Assembly: GCA_900545315.1 (NCBI GenBank)
Contig: UQYM01000012.1
Coordinates: 1 to 64,000, forward strand
DNA length: 64,000 nt
Origin: an uncultured Alistipes sp.
GTDB taxonomy: Bacteria > Bacteroidota > Bacteroidia > Bacteroidales > Rikenellaceae
Direction: 5' to 3'
Position 1 is the stretch's first letter, and each line of letters opens with the position of its first letter. The notes under the pieces are model-generated. The model had not been told where the DNA came from, ran no database searches, and saw only the letters and a list, made by a program, of their open reading frames with translations. The translations under genes and the position numbers were made by a program. Shown here piece after piece: positions 44,677-53,571 of the stretch.

Positions 44677-46869
44677 ATGGCAACATTGAGATTCAAAATG
44701 GTGGAAGATGCAATCAAGCGCAAGGCTTTGGCTGTTCCTGCGCCCGAGAAGCGTCCATCAGAGTATTATGGTATGTACGTATTTACTGAGGACAAGATGC
44801 GTAAATATCTGCCTCAGAAAACCTATGAAGCTCTGCTTGAAACCATGAAGCACGGTAAAGCACTGGCACGCGATTTGGCTGACAGTGTAGCTTCGGGTAT
44901 GCGTCAGTGGGCAATGGATATGGGTGCAACCCACTACACTCACTGGTTCCAGCCTCTGACCGGCGGCACCGCTGAGAAACACGATGCCTTTATTGAGCCC
45001 GACGGCCGGGGTGGTGTAATCGAAGAGTTCTCAGGGAAATTGCTGATTCAGCAGGAACCTGATGCCTCAAGTTTCCCGAATGGAGGTATTCGTAACACCT
45101 TCGAAGCTCGTGGTTACTCGGCATGGGATGCTACCTCACCCGCATTTATTGTGGATACGACGCTCTGCATTCCGACCATTTTCATCGCATACACCGGTGA
45201 AGCTCTTGACTTCAAGGTGCCTTTGCTCCGTTCGTTGGAGGCTATTGACAAAGCGGCTGTTTCCGTTTGCAAATACTTTGACGAGAATGTCAACAAGGTA
45301 AGCTCATACTTAGGTTGGGAGCAGGAGTATTTCTTGGTTGATGAAGGTTTGTGGGCTGCACGTCCCGACCTGATGTTGACCGGTCGCACCTTGATGGGAC
45401 ACGAAAGTGCTAAAAACCAGCAGCTCGAAGATCACTACTTCGGAGCGATTCCGACCCGTGTCATGGCCTTCATGAAGGATCTGGAGTATGAGTGCTGGAA
45501 ATTGGGCATTCCGGTTAAGACTCGTCACAATGAGGTTGCACCCAACCAGTTTGAGTTGGCACCTGTATACGAGGAGGCTAACCTGGCCAATGACCACAAC
45601 CTGCTGTTGATGTCCGTAATCAAACGTGTTTGCCGTAAACATTGCTTCCGTGCGCTGTTGCATGAGAAACCTTTCAAAGGTATCAATGGTTCAGGAAAAC
45701 ACTGCAACTGGTCACTAGGTACCGATACGGGTGTAAACCTGCTCTCTCCGGGCAAAACTCCGAAAGACAACCTGCAGTTCATCACTTTCCTGGTTAACGT
45801 AATGATGGCTGTTTACAAACACAACGGTTTGTTGAAGGCCAGCATTATGAGTGCTACCAACGCTCATCGTTTGGGAGCCAACGAGGCACCTCCAGCAATT
45901 ATCTCTGTATTCTTGGGCCGTCAGCTTTCAGAGGTACTGGACAAAATGGTCAGCAGCGCAGGTGCAACTGACATTGTCTTCAGTGGTAAGAGCGGTTTCA
46001 AGATGGAAGGCATTCCTCACATCCCTGAACTGCTGTTGGATAACACCGATCGTAACCGTACTTCACCATTCGCCTTTACCGGTAACCGCTTTGAATTCCG
46101 TGCAGTAGGTTCTTCTGCTAACTGTGCAGGTGCCATGACCGTTTTGAATACGGCCGTTGCCGATCAGTTGAACACCTTCAAAGCTGCTGTTGATGCACGT
46201 GTTGCAGGTGGCGAAGGAGTTATGCAGGCGATTTATGGTGAGTTGCGCAAATATGTAGAGGAGTGCAAGGCTATCCACTTCGATGGCAACGGCTATACCG
46301 AAGATTGGAAAGCAGAAGCTGCACACCGTGGTTTGGATTGCGAGGTATCAGCTCCGCTGATGTTCGACCAGTACATGGCAGCTGACAGCATTGCGATGTT
46401 TGATCGCACTCATGTCCTGAGCAAGAAAGAGCTTGAGGCTCGTACCGAGGTCATGTGGGAGACCTATACGAAGAAGATCCAGATCGAGGCCCGCGTACTG
46501 GGCGATATGGCAATGAACCACATCTTGCCGGTAGCCTCTTCCTATGAGAGTACGTTGCTGGATAAGATCTTCAAATTGAAGGCTCTGTTCAGTGACGAAC
46601 AGTGGAAGAGCGCATCAGCTCGCGACATTGCCTTGGTAGAGCAGATTTCTGCCCATATTGCAGAGATTCAGAAACTGACGGTTAAATTGGTTGACGCACG
46701 TAAAGTTGCCAACAAGATCGAATGCGAGCGCACCAAAGCCGTAGCTTATCACGATACGGTAGCCAGTCTGTTCGATGAGATTCGTTACCATATCGATAAA
46801 CTGGAAATGGTTGTTGACAACGAAAAATGGCCATTACCTAAATATCGGGAACTACTTTTTGTTCGATAA
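44677..46869 (+). CDS. glnN: glutamine synthetase type III
   Basis: A 730-residue GSIII enzyme that joins ammonia to glutamate with ATP. The size (over 700 residues) and the segments HYTHWFQPLTGGTAEKHDAF, SFPNGGIRNTFEARGYSAWD and HNEVAPNQFELAPVYEEAN, GINGSGKHCNWSLG, FTGNRFEFRAVGSSANCAG are typical of the GlnN type found in Bacteroidota and cyanobacteria. It has its own promoter and terminator, so it is a single-gene unit. It is a main route of nitrogen assimilation in such organisms. Codon use is that of a highly expressed gene (preference for a few codons, stable GGT/AAC choices). Confidence 0.98.
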   Translation: MATLRFKMVEDAIKRKALAVPAPEKRPSEYYGMYVFTEDKMRKYLPQKTYEALLETMKHGKALARDLADSVASGMRQWAMDMGATHYTHWFQPLTGGTAEKHDAFIEPDGRGGVIEEFSGKLLIQQEPDASSFPNGGIRNTFEARGYSAWDATSPAFIVDTTLCIPTIFIAYTGEALDFKVPLLRSLEAIDKAAVSVCKYFDENVNKVSSYLGWEQEYFLVDEGLWAARPDLMLTGRTLMGHESAKNQQLEDHYFGAIPTRVMAFMKDLEYECWKLGIPVKTRHNEVAPNQFELAPVYEEANLANDHNLLLMSVIKRVCRKHCFRALLHEKPFKGINGSGKHCNWSLGTDTGVNLLSPGKTPKDNLQFITFLVNVMMAVYKHNGLLKASIMSATNAHRLGANEAPPAIISVFLGRQLSEVLDKMVSSAGATDIVFSGKSGFKMEGIPHIPELLLDNTDRNRTSPFAFTGNRFEFRAVGSSANCAGAMTVLNTAVADQLNTFKAAVDARVAGGEGVMQAIYGELRKYVEECKAIHFDGNGYTEDWKAEAAHRGLDCEVSAPLMFDQYMAADSIAMFDRTHVLSKKELEARTEVMWETYTKKIQIEARVLGDMAMNHILPVASSYESTLLDKIFKLKALFSDEQWKSASARDIALVEQISAHIAEIQKLTVKLVDARKVANKIECERTKAVAYHDTVASLFDEIRYHIDKLEMVVDNEKWPLPKYRELLFVR

Positions 46870-46890
46870 TTGTCTGACATGTGTATTAGA

Positions 46891-46932
46891 AGAGCGGGCA
46901 CTCAGTCAAGAGTTGCCCGCTCTTATTTTATG
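46891..46932 (+). terminator. rho-independent terminator of glnN
   Basis: AGAGCGGGCA pairs with TGCCCGCTCT around a CTCAGTCAAGAGT loop and runs into a T-rich tail. Confidence 0.88.
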
Positions 46933-47095
46933 CATATATTACAACTAAAGGAGTTTTTCTATTATGCCGTTTCTGCAAACGATCTCCGGATTGATCTTCG
47001 GGTACATAGCCAGTCGATCGTGTTTTTTGAATAGGAAATGATGGGGCCTTTGGGGAGCGAAAAGATCAGGCTCGGGTAGGATAGCTGCTAAAATT

Positions 47096-47127
47096 AAGGT
47101 GTGCAGATAGCAGAATCTACACACCTT
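47096..47127 (-). terminator. possible rho-independent terminator after the Wzz-like gene
   Basis: On the minus strand AAGGTGTG and AGAT pair with ATCT and CACACCTT with one internal mismatch, followed by AATTTTA. The T run is weak. Confidence 0.5.
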
Positions 47128-47152
47128 ATGTGATAAATATAATCAGTTAAAA

Positions 47153-48274
47153 TTATGCGGCTTGAATATCGGATGTCGTATCGTTATCAGTCTTGGTATT
47201 ATCTTCTTTCTTGGTAAAGAACATATCTTTGACCAATATGTATCCCGAAGCAATTACAACACCCAAAAATACAAACGCAATTAAAATTACCACTTTACTG
47301 GTATTGGATTTTTGCGTCGGGACACCAGCCGGTTCGATTACTGTTACACATGGCGTCTGCTCCTGTACTTTGATCTTAGCCATCTCGAGTTGTTGTGCCA
47401 ATTGACTATATACACCGTAAGCAAGGGTTACTTCATTGCGCAGACGATCTTGTTCTGCCACCACAGATTGACGAGCCGTATTCTGGGTAGCATCCATAAA
47501 GGCAGCGTATTTACGTTGTGCAGTCAAGTAACGCTCTTGCGCCGTCAAATAGGATTCTTGGGTAAAATCGCAATCACGTTTGGCCTTTTCAGTTCGATAA
47601 TCGGCCATGTACTCCTCCAGTTTACTGATCATCGAATCCGTAACAGCTGCAGCAACAGTAGGATCTTGCATGGTAGAAGAGGCGGTAATCACACCCGTTT
47701 TTTTATCCACTGCCACGCTCAAGCGATCCGATAAATTTTTAAGAATGGCGCTCTGTTCACGAGTAAGAGCCAAGGGATTAATCCTTTGTGTCGTGTCTTC
47801 TGCTTTACCAATTGATGCAATCCATCCAATTACCTTCATGGGAGCCTTGATAATATAACTCCACCATGGAGAGGAGATTTCATTAGCAATGTAATCGTAA
47901 AGACTCATTTTTTCCTCATCTTTGGGTTGAATCGGAATTTGGCTCAATTCCACCATAAAAGGGGTGCTTTGCACCACGTCGGGATAGAGGGTCAGGTTGA
48001 TACCTTCCATATTTTCGCCACTACTGAGATCAAAACCTGCCAAGGCAGCCAAACCGGCCAAGTTGCTACCACTGGTATTTTTTAACCCCTCTGGAGCCAT
48101 TTTCGCTCCCGAGGTATACTCTTTGGGGATACTGAAACCAACGATTAAACCGATAACTGCTGCGATAATTGCATACTTGCCAATGAAGCGTCGTTTTGCC
48201 CACAATTTTTTGGCTAGTTCCAACAGATCGATCTCTTCAGTTGACGAGTCTTTTTTGACAGAATCTTCCGACAT
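47153..48274 (-). CDS. Wzz-type chain length determinant / polysaccharide co-polymerase
   Basis: A 373-residue inner-membrane protein with one N-terminal helix (about 33-50) and one C-terminal helix (about 328-350), the topology of polysaccharide co-polymerases. The Wzz signature (EIDLLELAKKLWAKRRFI at the N-terminus, PTQKSNTSKVVILIAFVFLG at the C-terminus with a Pro-rich entry to TM2) and a periplasmic coiled coil (YLTAQERYLTAQRKYAAFMD) are visible. It regulates sugar-chain length in polysaccharide export. No glycosyltransferases lie nearby, so it is an orphan here. It is 50 bases after a DUF3575 gene. Confidence 0.88.
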   Translation of the reverse strand: MSEDSVKKDSSTEEIDLLELAKKLWAKRRFIGKYAIIAAVIGLIVGFSIPKEYTSGAKMAPEGLKNTSGSNLAGLAALAGFDLSSGENMEGINLTLYPDVVQSTPFMVELSQIPIQPKDEEKMSLYDYIANEISSPWWSYIIKAPMKVIGWIASIGKAEDTTQRINPLALTREQSAILKNLSDRLSVAVDKKTGVITASSTMQDPTVAAAVTDSMISKLEEYMADYRTEKAKRDCDFTQESYLTAQERYLTAQRKYAAFMDATQNTARQSVVAEQDRLRNEVTLAYGVYSQLAQQLEMAKIKVQEQTPCVTVIEPAGVPTQKSNTSKVVILIAFVFLGVVIASGYILVKDMFFTKKEDNTKTDNDTTSDIQAA

Positions 48275-48324
48275 GATAATAAATGATAAGGTATTTAACT
48301 GTTATTATGGATAAAGGTACGGAA

Positions 48325-48957
48325 TTATTTCCTTTTTCGGTGCGGATCACAGATTAATAGACCGATGGATACGCCTATTTTATTTGGCAACCATTCGGCC
48401 GAACCGTTCCAGGGATCTGGATGAGGTGGGGGGGTAGGACGATGTGGATCCATTTGAATGGTGCCATCAAGATTATATCCGTTGTACCAACTGGCCATGT
48501 AAGACCATCCGAAGTATGCATCTAACAACCAACGCTCTTTGAATTTATATTCGTAGCCGACAGCGAGTCCGGCCATAAATCCATAACCTTTGCAATAACG
48601 GTTTTCCAGTTGAATTTTTCCACCACGAAGCTCTGGTTTGGACATGTCGAACGCCATCATGCCTATATTTCCTGCCAAATACCATCCATCGTTGTGTTGG
48701 CGGAAATACCGACGGTACTCATTCATAAAGATACCAAACAGCATATGTTTCCCATTGTCCCCGATCTCTTTCCATGGTGAGACGACGATCTCGGTTTGAA
48801 ACGTAGAGTGGGGGGAGATGGTAAATTCTGCGGCCGGATTAATCAATCCCACCAATGCATACAAACCGTTCAGTTTGATGTAGGTCTGTGCGGCAACCTG
48901 ATTGACACTGCATGTCAGAGCCAATAAGATGCCAAGAATCGTCAAACGTTTTTCCAT
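48325..48957 (-). CDS. DUF3575 outer-membrane protein
   Basis: A 210-residue exported protein with signal peptide (ends QVAAQT). YIKLNGLYALVGLINPAAEF is the family start, followed by alternating strand-like segments (MFGIFMNEYRRYFRQ, KGYGFMAGLAVGYEYKFKER) and a C-terminus ending in a strand IGVSIGLLICD, typical of small outer-membrane beta barrels in Bacteroidota. A Pro/His-rich loop (HRPTPPPHPDP) is unusual. The function is unknown; it is sometimes linked with fimbrial genes. Upstream TATATTTG on the minus strand (48990-48997) is a good -7 box. Confidence 0.82.
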   Translation of the reverse strand: MEKRLTILGILLALTCSVNQVAAQTYIKLNGLYALVGLINPAAEFTISPHSTFQTEIVVSPWKEIGDNGKHMLFGIFMNEYRRYFRQHNDGWYLAGNIGMMAFDMSKPELRGGKIQLENRYCKGYGFMAGLAVGYEYKFKERWLLDAYFGWSYMASWYNGYNLDGTIQMDPHRPTPPPHPDPWNGSAEWLPNKIGVSIGLLICDPHRKRK

Positions 48958-48989
48958 AGGTAACTAGGTGTTGTATGTGGGGTGGATTG

Positions 48990-48997
48990 CAAATATA
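48990..48997 (-). promoter_or_regulatory. -7 box of the DUF3575-wzz transcript
   Basis: CAAATATA reads TATATTTG on the minus strand, a full match to TAnnTTTG, 33 bases before the DUF3575 start. A -33 TTTG was not evident. Confidence 0.45.
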
Positions 48998-49058
48998 TAA
49001 TAACTCTACGAATTGACAATTGGTTATGTAACTGTTGTCAAAAATTTTATCCGTACTG

Positions 49059-49093
49059 TTTGGTTGTGAATCGGACTGTTTCAGCTATCTTTG
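49059..49093 (+). promoter_or_regulatory. Bacteroidota-type promoter of purT
   Basis: TTTG at 49059-49062 and TATCTTTG at 49086-49093 (perfect TAnnTTTG) are 23 bases apart. The start would be near 49100, leaving a short leader of about 12 bases before the ATG at 49112. Confidence 0.55.
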
Positions 49094-49111
49094 TATAAAA
49101 TATGTATAACT

Positions 49112-50308
49112 ATGGTAAAGATAGGAACAGTTTTTTCGCCGATCGGTAAGAAGGCCTTGTTGTGCGGTTCGGGTGAACTGGGCAAAGAGATTGCCATTGA
49201 ATTGCAACGGTATGGCATCGAAGTGGTTGCGTTGGATCGCTACCGCGATGCACCGGCCATGCAGGTGGCTCATAAAAGCTATGTTGTTTCCATGTTGGAT
49301 GGTCAGCGCCTGCGTGAGATCATCGAAGAGGAGAAGCCGGATTGTATTATTCCGGAGATTGAGGCTATTGCGACAGATACCCTGCTGGAACTGGAGAAAG
49401 AGGGCTATCATGTTGTTCCGACGGCCAATGCAACCCGTTTGACAATGAATCGAGAGGGAATCCGTCGTTTGGCTGCCGAAGAGCTCGGATTGCCCACCTC
49501 GCCTTATCGGTTTGCATCGGATGAAGCCGAATTTGTAAAAGCTGTTCATGAAATAGGTATTCCTTGTGTTGTCAAACCTGTCATGAGTTCGTCCGGACAC
49601 GGCCAAAGTGTGATCCGCTCGGAGGCGGATATTCCGGAGGCGTGGTATATTTCACAACATGGTGGTCGTGCCGGTGGTGGACGTGTCATTGTGGAGGGGT
49701 TTGTTCCGTTTGATTACGAAATTACCCAGTTAACCGTCCGTCATATCGGTGGAACGTCGTTCTTGGAACCTATTGGTCACTATCAAGAGGATGGCGATTA
49801 CCGTGAATCGTGGCAGCCTCAGCCGATGACACCTGCACTTCGTGAACAGGCTCACGATATCGCCAAGAAGGTGACCGATGCCTTGGGCGGTTGGGGTATC
49901 TTTGGTGTTGAACTGTTTATCAAAGGTGATCAGGTTATTTTCAGTGAGGTTTCTCCACGTCCGCACGATACGGGTATGGTAACGATGATCTCTCAGGACC
50001 TTTCTCAGTTTGCCCTGCATGTACGAGCTATTCTCGGGTTACCGATACCCAATATTGCTTTCCACGGCCCCTCTGCTTCGCGTGCGGTCGTTGTTGAAGG
50101 AGATACGGATCAGGTGGAGTTTGCCAATTTGGAGAATGTCCTCTCTGAACCCGATACACAGATGCGTATCTTTGGCAAACCGGAGGTAAAGGGACATCGC
50201 CGTATGGCCGTACTGTTGGCTCGTGGTAAAGATATTGCCGAAGCTCGCGAAAAAACAGGAAGGGCATATGCCAAATTACAGATCAATGTTTATGAACCGA
50301 AACACTGA
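49112..50308 (+). CDS. purT: formate-dependent phosphoribosylglycinamide formyltransferase (GAR transformylase 2)
   Basis: A 398-residue ATP-grasp enzyme that makes formyl-GAR from GAR, ATP and formate in purine synthesis. The start [20 protein letters not shown] is chosen over an upstream TTG because the predicted promoter leaves no room. [18 protein letters not shown] is the family start; [15 protein letters not shown] and [20 protein letters not shown] are ATP-grasp motifs, and [13 protein letters not shown] binds metal. Length is normal. It is used by anaerobes with formate. A terminator follows at 50355. Confidence 0.97.
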   Translation: MVKIGTVFSPIGKKALLCGSGELGKEIAIELQRYGIEVVALDRYRDAPAMQVAHKSYVVSMLDGQRLREIIEEEKPDCIIPEIEAIATDTLLELEKEGYHVVPTANATRLTMNREGIRRLAAEELGLPTSPYRFASDEAEFVKAVHEIGIPCVVKPVMSSSGHGQSVIRSEADIPEAWYISQHGGRAGGGRVIVEGFVPFDYEITQLTVRHIGGTSFLEPIGHYQEDGDYRESWQPQPMTPALREQAHDIAKKVTDALGGWGIFGVELFIKGDQVIFSEVSPRPHDTGMVTMISQDLSQFALHVRAILGLPIPNIAFHGPSASRAVVVEGDTDQVEFANLENVLSEPDTQMRIFGKPEVKGHRRMAVLLARGKDIAEAREKTGRAYAKLQINVYEPKH

Positions 50309-50354
50309 TTAATCAACCATTTGGCAACTTTAATAGTAACCTATATGCATAAAG

Positions 50355-50391
50355 AAAGAAGGAGGTCTGGATAAGACCTCCTTCTTTTTAC
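50355..50391 (+). terminator. rho-independent terminator of purT
   Basis: AGAAGGAGGTCT pairs with AGACCTCCTTCT around a GGATA loop and is followed by T residues. Confidence 0.9.
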
Positions 50392-50510
50392 TTATTACTT
50401 ATCTGTTTAGTCCTCGCCCAAGCAATAAGGCGTTCCGCCATCTGAGTACGTTGCGGAAGGCCGAATTCCTTGACCGTTCTCTGCTGTTAAAGGAACAGGC
50501 GTGGAGAGAC

Positions 50511-51098
50511 TTATTTGGTTTGAATGTGTTTATGCGCTGATTTCAGCTGCAAAGACAACATTATAGCGGCAATACCGGCAAATAAGAGTGAAATGCCGAC
50601 CCAGACAATCACCATTGATGTACCGATAACGACAGGTTGCAACAGAATCCACATCGAGCAGAGCATTAACAAAATGCCGCCGATAATGGTCCAAGAGGCA
50701 CCGGGAATAGAGAGCATATACATATCACTTCCCAGGCCGATAGCTCTGAAGCCCCGGAACATTAACCAGAAGCCCAGGAATAGAGGAAGTATTTCGGCAG
50801 ACAAGATGATGTTAAATGCCAAAATTACACCTAAGAGAATTTCGACGATTCCACCGGCCAATGTCCAGCCACGTCCTGTAATAAAGTGCTTGTTGCTGGT
50901 AGCGACGATTACGCTGAAGATACCTGAAATCAGAATCATCCAGCCGAAGAGCATGGACAACCCTAAGTAGCTCATAGCAGGATAGGCAAAAATGATGATT
51001 GCGATCACCAACAGGGCAATGCCGGTCACCAGAGTCAGCCACCAATATTTGACGGCCTGTTTAGAGTGTTCGATCAATGAGTTTAGTGAATTTTCCAT
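50511..51098 (-). CDS. HdeD-family (DUF308) membrane protein
   Basis: A 195-residue protein with about six hydrophobic helices in pairs, and the DUF308 repeat pattern seen in LLVIAIIIFAYPAMSYLGLS and GWMILISGIFSVIVA, followed by similar units at IVEILLGVILAF and GILLMLCSMWILLQP. HdeD in E. coli helps acid resistance; Bacteroidota copies are uncharacterised. The Tyr-x-Ala pattern of the family is partly present. It follows the small membrane protein gene by 12 bases, likely the same transcript. Confidence 0.85.
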   Translation of the reverse strand: MENSLNSLIEHSKQAVKYWWLTLVTGIALLVIAIIIFAYPAMSYLGLSMLFGWMILISGIFSVIVATSNKHFITGRGWTLAGGIVEILLGVILAFNIILSAEILPLFLGFWLMFRGFRAIGLGSDMYMLSIPGASWTIIGGILLMLCSMWILLQPVVIGTSMVIVWVGISLLFAGIAAIMLSLQLKSAHKHIQTK

Positions 51099-51110
51099 AA
51101 TACATTGATT

Positions 51111-51563
51111 TTATAAAGTGTTTTTATTAATTGGTGAATCCTTACTGATTTTATACTGTCCCCAACGGTAAATAAACTGACAGCCTGTCAGAATTAACGC
51201 CGAAGATAAACCGGTATAAAATATAGCAATGGCTCTTATTGGAAGTATTTGCAATTTGCGTACCACGATGCCTAATGTGATCATGAAGATCATAATGATC
51301 CATCCTTTAGCATCAAAAAAAGCAAAAGGACAATTTTTTTCACTTTTGTTGTCAATGCGTTGTGAGTGGCGTTTAAACATACGCTTGAATATCCCGAAAT
51401 AGAATAGACAGAAGATTACGGAGGCAAAACAAAGGTTTAGCAGCCATCCAGATTGACTGAGGCTCCAAGACTGTATTCCAATACGGAAAATATTCCCGCC
51501 GGCGCAGATCCAAATCAAACCGGCGAAGAGTAGTAATGTACGACGTCCGACTTTCCAGCGCAT
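51111..51563 (-). CDS. hypothetical four-helix membrane protein
   Basis: A 150-residue protein with about four hydrophobic helices (about 8-28, 40-58, 86-106, 112-135) and a basic loop in the middle (KRMFKRHSQRIDNKSEKN). The N-terminus MRWKVGRRTLLLFAGLIWIC and central GIVVRKLQILPIRAI resemble a small membrane family, but I do not recognise it. It precedes the HdeD-like gene by 12 bases, and a DUF4251 terminator lies just upstream at 51577. No function is assigned. Confidence 0.6.
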   Translation of the reverse strand: MRWKVGRRTLLLFAGLIWICAGGNIFRIGIQSWSLSQSGWLLNLCFASVIFCLFYFGIFKRMFKRHSQRIDNKSEKNCPFAFFDAKGWIIMIFMITLGIVVRKLQILPIRAIAIFYTGLSSALILTGCQFIYRWGQYKISKDSPINKNTL

Positions 51564-51576
51564 AGCATCCGATGAT

Positions 51577-51609
51577 AAAAAACCAGGATCGCCATTAAGC
51601 GATCCTGGT
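51577..51609 (-). terminator. rho-independent terminator of the first DUF4251 gene
   Basis: On the minus strand ACCAGGATCGC pairs with GCGATCCTGGT around a TTAATG loop, followed by a run of T. It separates DUF4251 from the membrane genes downstream. Confidence 0.88.
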
Positions 51610-51629
51610 GTAAAATAAAATAAAAATTT

Positions 51630-52139
51630 CTATTTCCCTTCTTTATCGAGTTCACTACTTTGCCCTATAGTACCCGAATAACGCATCGGATCCAAAGCGG
51701 TAGCACTGGTTGATAAATCGACTCGACCGGTATAAAAGACAGTGAAACGAAATTTATAAGTTTTACCACTGGGTTCAGCCGCGTTAAAAGAGACCGTAAT
51801 TTTATTCTTTTTCCCTTCCGTAACCTGGTAATCACTTATAGTACCTTGGAAACGCATAGCCAAATCAGATGATAACATGGCAGATCTTCCATTTCCCCAA
51901 TAGGGAAGTGATGAAAATATCTCAGACCCATTAATCCGTACAATTGCTGAGATCGCAATACTACCTCCCGATAATCCAGATCCTTGTGAAAGGTAAAGAG
52001 TATAATTTTTACTTTCTACCAGAGCTTTTTGTCGAGCAGCGGCTTGTTCGATTTGGGCTGCAGTTGGTTTTGCTCCGAAAACGCTTACCAGTCCGAGACT
52101 CATCGCGAACAGGCAAGAAAGGATGAATTTGCTTTTCAT
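51630..52139 (-). CDS. DUF4251 protein, exported (copy A)
   Basis: A 169-residue exported protein with signal peptide (MKSKFILSCLFAMSLGLVSV), then the DUF4251 hallmark ending in LPYWGNGRSA (family YFGRA-like SLPYxG), and QGTISDYQVTEGKKNKITVS. The last part has ALDPMRYSGTIG. DUF4251 proteins are small periplasmic beta folds in Bacteroidota of unknown function. It is the downstream member of a tandem pair with the gene at 52271, sharing about half its sequence by eye. Each copy ends in its own terminator. Confidence 0.88.
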   Translation of the reverse strand: MKSKFILSCLFAMSLGLVSVFGAKPTAAQIEQAAARQKALVESKNYTLYLSQGSGLSGGSIAISAIVRINGSEIFSSLPYWGNGRSAMLSSDLAMRFQGTISDYQVTEGKKNKITVSFNAAEPSGKTYKFRFTVFYTGRVDLSTSATALDPMRYSGTIGQSSELDKEGK

Positions 52140-52210
52140 GGCATTATGAGTTAGGCATTAGGCTTTTATAAAAATAGATAATTATTTGTTGAAAAGCAAA
52201 AAATATCTTT

Positions 52211-52242
52211 AAAACAAAAAAGCCTTCGAAGTATCGAAGGCT
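52211..52242 (-). terminator. rho-independent terminator of the second DUF4251 gene
   Basis: On the minus strand AGCCTTCGA pairs with TCGAAGGCT around a four-base loop, followed by a run of T interrupted by one G. Confidence 0.88.
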
Positions 52243-52270
52243 GTGTGCAATTCACATGAACGGCTCTATG

Positions 52271-52765
52271 TTAGTCCACTCCACTGGGGCGAAGTTGTCC
52301 TATGTAACGCATCGGATCCAAATTTGTACAGGTAGTACTGATAAAGGTGGAGCCGTTGTAGAAAACTTCCAGTTTAATCTGGTAGATTCTGCCGGTTTGG
52401 GCCGTCACTTTGAAGGTGGCCAACAGTCGATTTTTCTTGTGTTCCGTCACTTTATAGTCAGAAATCTGACCTTGAAAGCGCATTCCTTCATCGTTGTTGA
52501 ACGAATTATATCCACTTCCCCAGTAGGGCAGTGAAGAGCTGGCCTGATCTCCATCGACCACCAACAGCGTATTTTCGGTTGCAATGCTGCCGCCGCGCAA
52601 CGGGGTTGCATTTTTGACGCTAATGGTATAGTCACGATTTTCAATTTTTGTTTTTACCTCTGCAAGAGCCTGTTGAATTTCACTTTGCGAGGGTTTGGCA
52701 GCCCAAAGCGTGGTAAGACTCGTCGCCATTAATGCCGCAACAGTCAAAATCAGATTCCTTTTCAT
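52271..52765 (-). CDS. DUF4251 protein, exported (copy B)
   Basis: A 164-residue exported protein with signal peptide (cleaved after LWA). The DUF4251 core is ATPLRGGSIATENTLLVVDG, SSLPYWGSGYNSFNNDEGMR and FQGQISDYKVTEHKKNRLLA, then NLDPMRYIGQLRP. It pairs with copy A downstream, which keeps the same SLPYWG and DPMRY signatures with a different middle. The two were probably produced by duplication. Function unknown. Confidence 0.88.
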   Translation of the reverse strand: MKRNLILTVAALMATSLTTLWAAKPSQSEIQQALAEVKTKIENRDYTISVKNATPLRGGSIATENTLLVVDGDQASSSLPYWGSGYNSFNNDEGMRFQGQISDYKVTEHKKNRLLATFKVTAQTGRIYQIKLEVFYNGSTFISTTCTNLDPMRYIGQLRPSGVD

Positions 52766-52835
52766 AATGTTGATCTTTTAATATGAATACTATGAAGATG
52801 GGATCCGAACGGTCTCACATAGCGTCGAGACCGAT

Positions 52836-53282
52836 CTATGCTAATAAACGTTTGACCGTTTCTGAAATTGTTCGTCCATCGGCCTGTCCTGCCAGCTTTT
52901 TGGTTGCCACACCCATTACCTTGCCCATATCTGCAGGGGTTTTGGCTCCGACCTGTGCGATAATCTCATTGAGAATCTTCTCCAATTCGGCACCTTCCAG
53001 TTGTTTAGGTAGATAGACCTCCAGGCAGGCGGCTTCGGCCAACTCATTTTCGGCCAGTTCAGGGCGTTTATTCTCGGTATAGACAGCGGCTGATTCTTTG
53101 CGTTGTTTGACCAGTTTCTGAATAATTTTCAGCACAGCTGCATCACTGATCTCATCGGATCCGTCAGCGGTTTTGGCCAATAAAATTTCTGCCTTGATGG
53201 CACGCAGAGCTGCCAATTTGACTTTTTCTTTTCCCAACATGGCCTGTTTGATGCCATTGTTGATTTCTACTTCCAGACTCAT
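52836..53282 (-). CDS. GatB/YqeY-domain protein
   Basis: A 148-residue all-helical protein of the YqeY family. MSLEVEINNGIKQAMLGKEK and LRAIKAEILLAKTADGS are the family start; the middle LKIIQKLVKQRKESAAVYTE and end VGAKTPADMGKVMGVATKKL fit the tRNA-binding tail domain shared with GatB and asparaginyl/glutaminyl-tRNA amidotransferases. Its role in tRNA amidation is inferred from the domain. Length is normal. It is transcribed alone, in the same direction as the DUF4251 pair. Confidence 0.93.
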   Translation of the reverse strand: MSLEVEINNGIKQAMLGKEKVKLAALRAIKAEILLAKTADGSDEISDAAVLKIIQKLVKQRKESAAVYTENKRPELAENELAEAACLEVYLPKQLEGAELEKILNEIIAQVGAKTPADMGKVMGVATKKLAGQADGRTISETVKRLLA

Positions 53283-53571
53283 AATATATGTATTGAAGAC
53301 TTATTAATTCACATTGCTAAGATACAGATTTTTCGAATGTCCTATTCTTTCTGTTTCGGTTTTTATATGAACTCGAGACCCACACAAGCCCTATAGCTTA
53401 CAAGTAAGGACGCAATTAATCGGTTTGAATATGGTAATTGAACTGCTTAAAATCAGTTTTGGGTTTATATTCCGTGGTGGATATCTACAATTAGGGATAC
53501 AGCCGCACTACAACGCAGCGTTACTTCAAATAATTCTGCATATAGAATTAAGGAAATGTCTATGTAATAAG

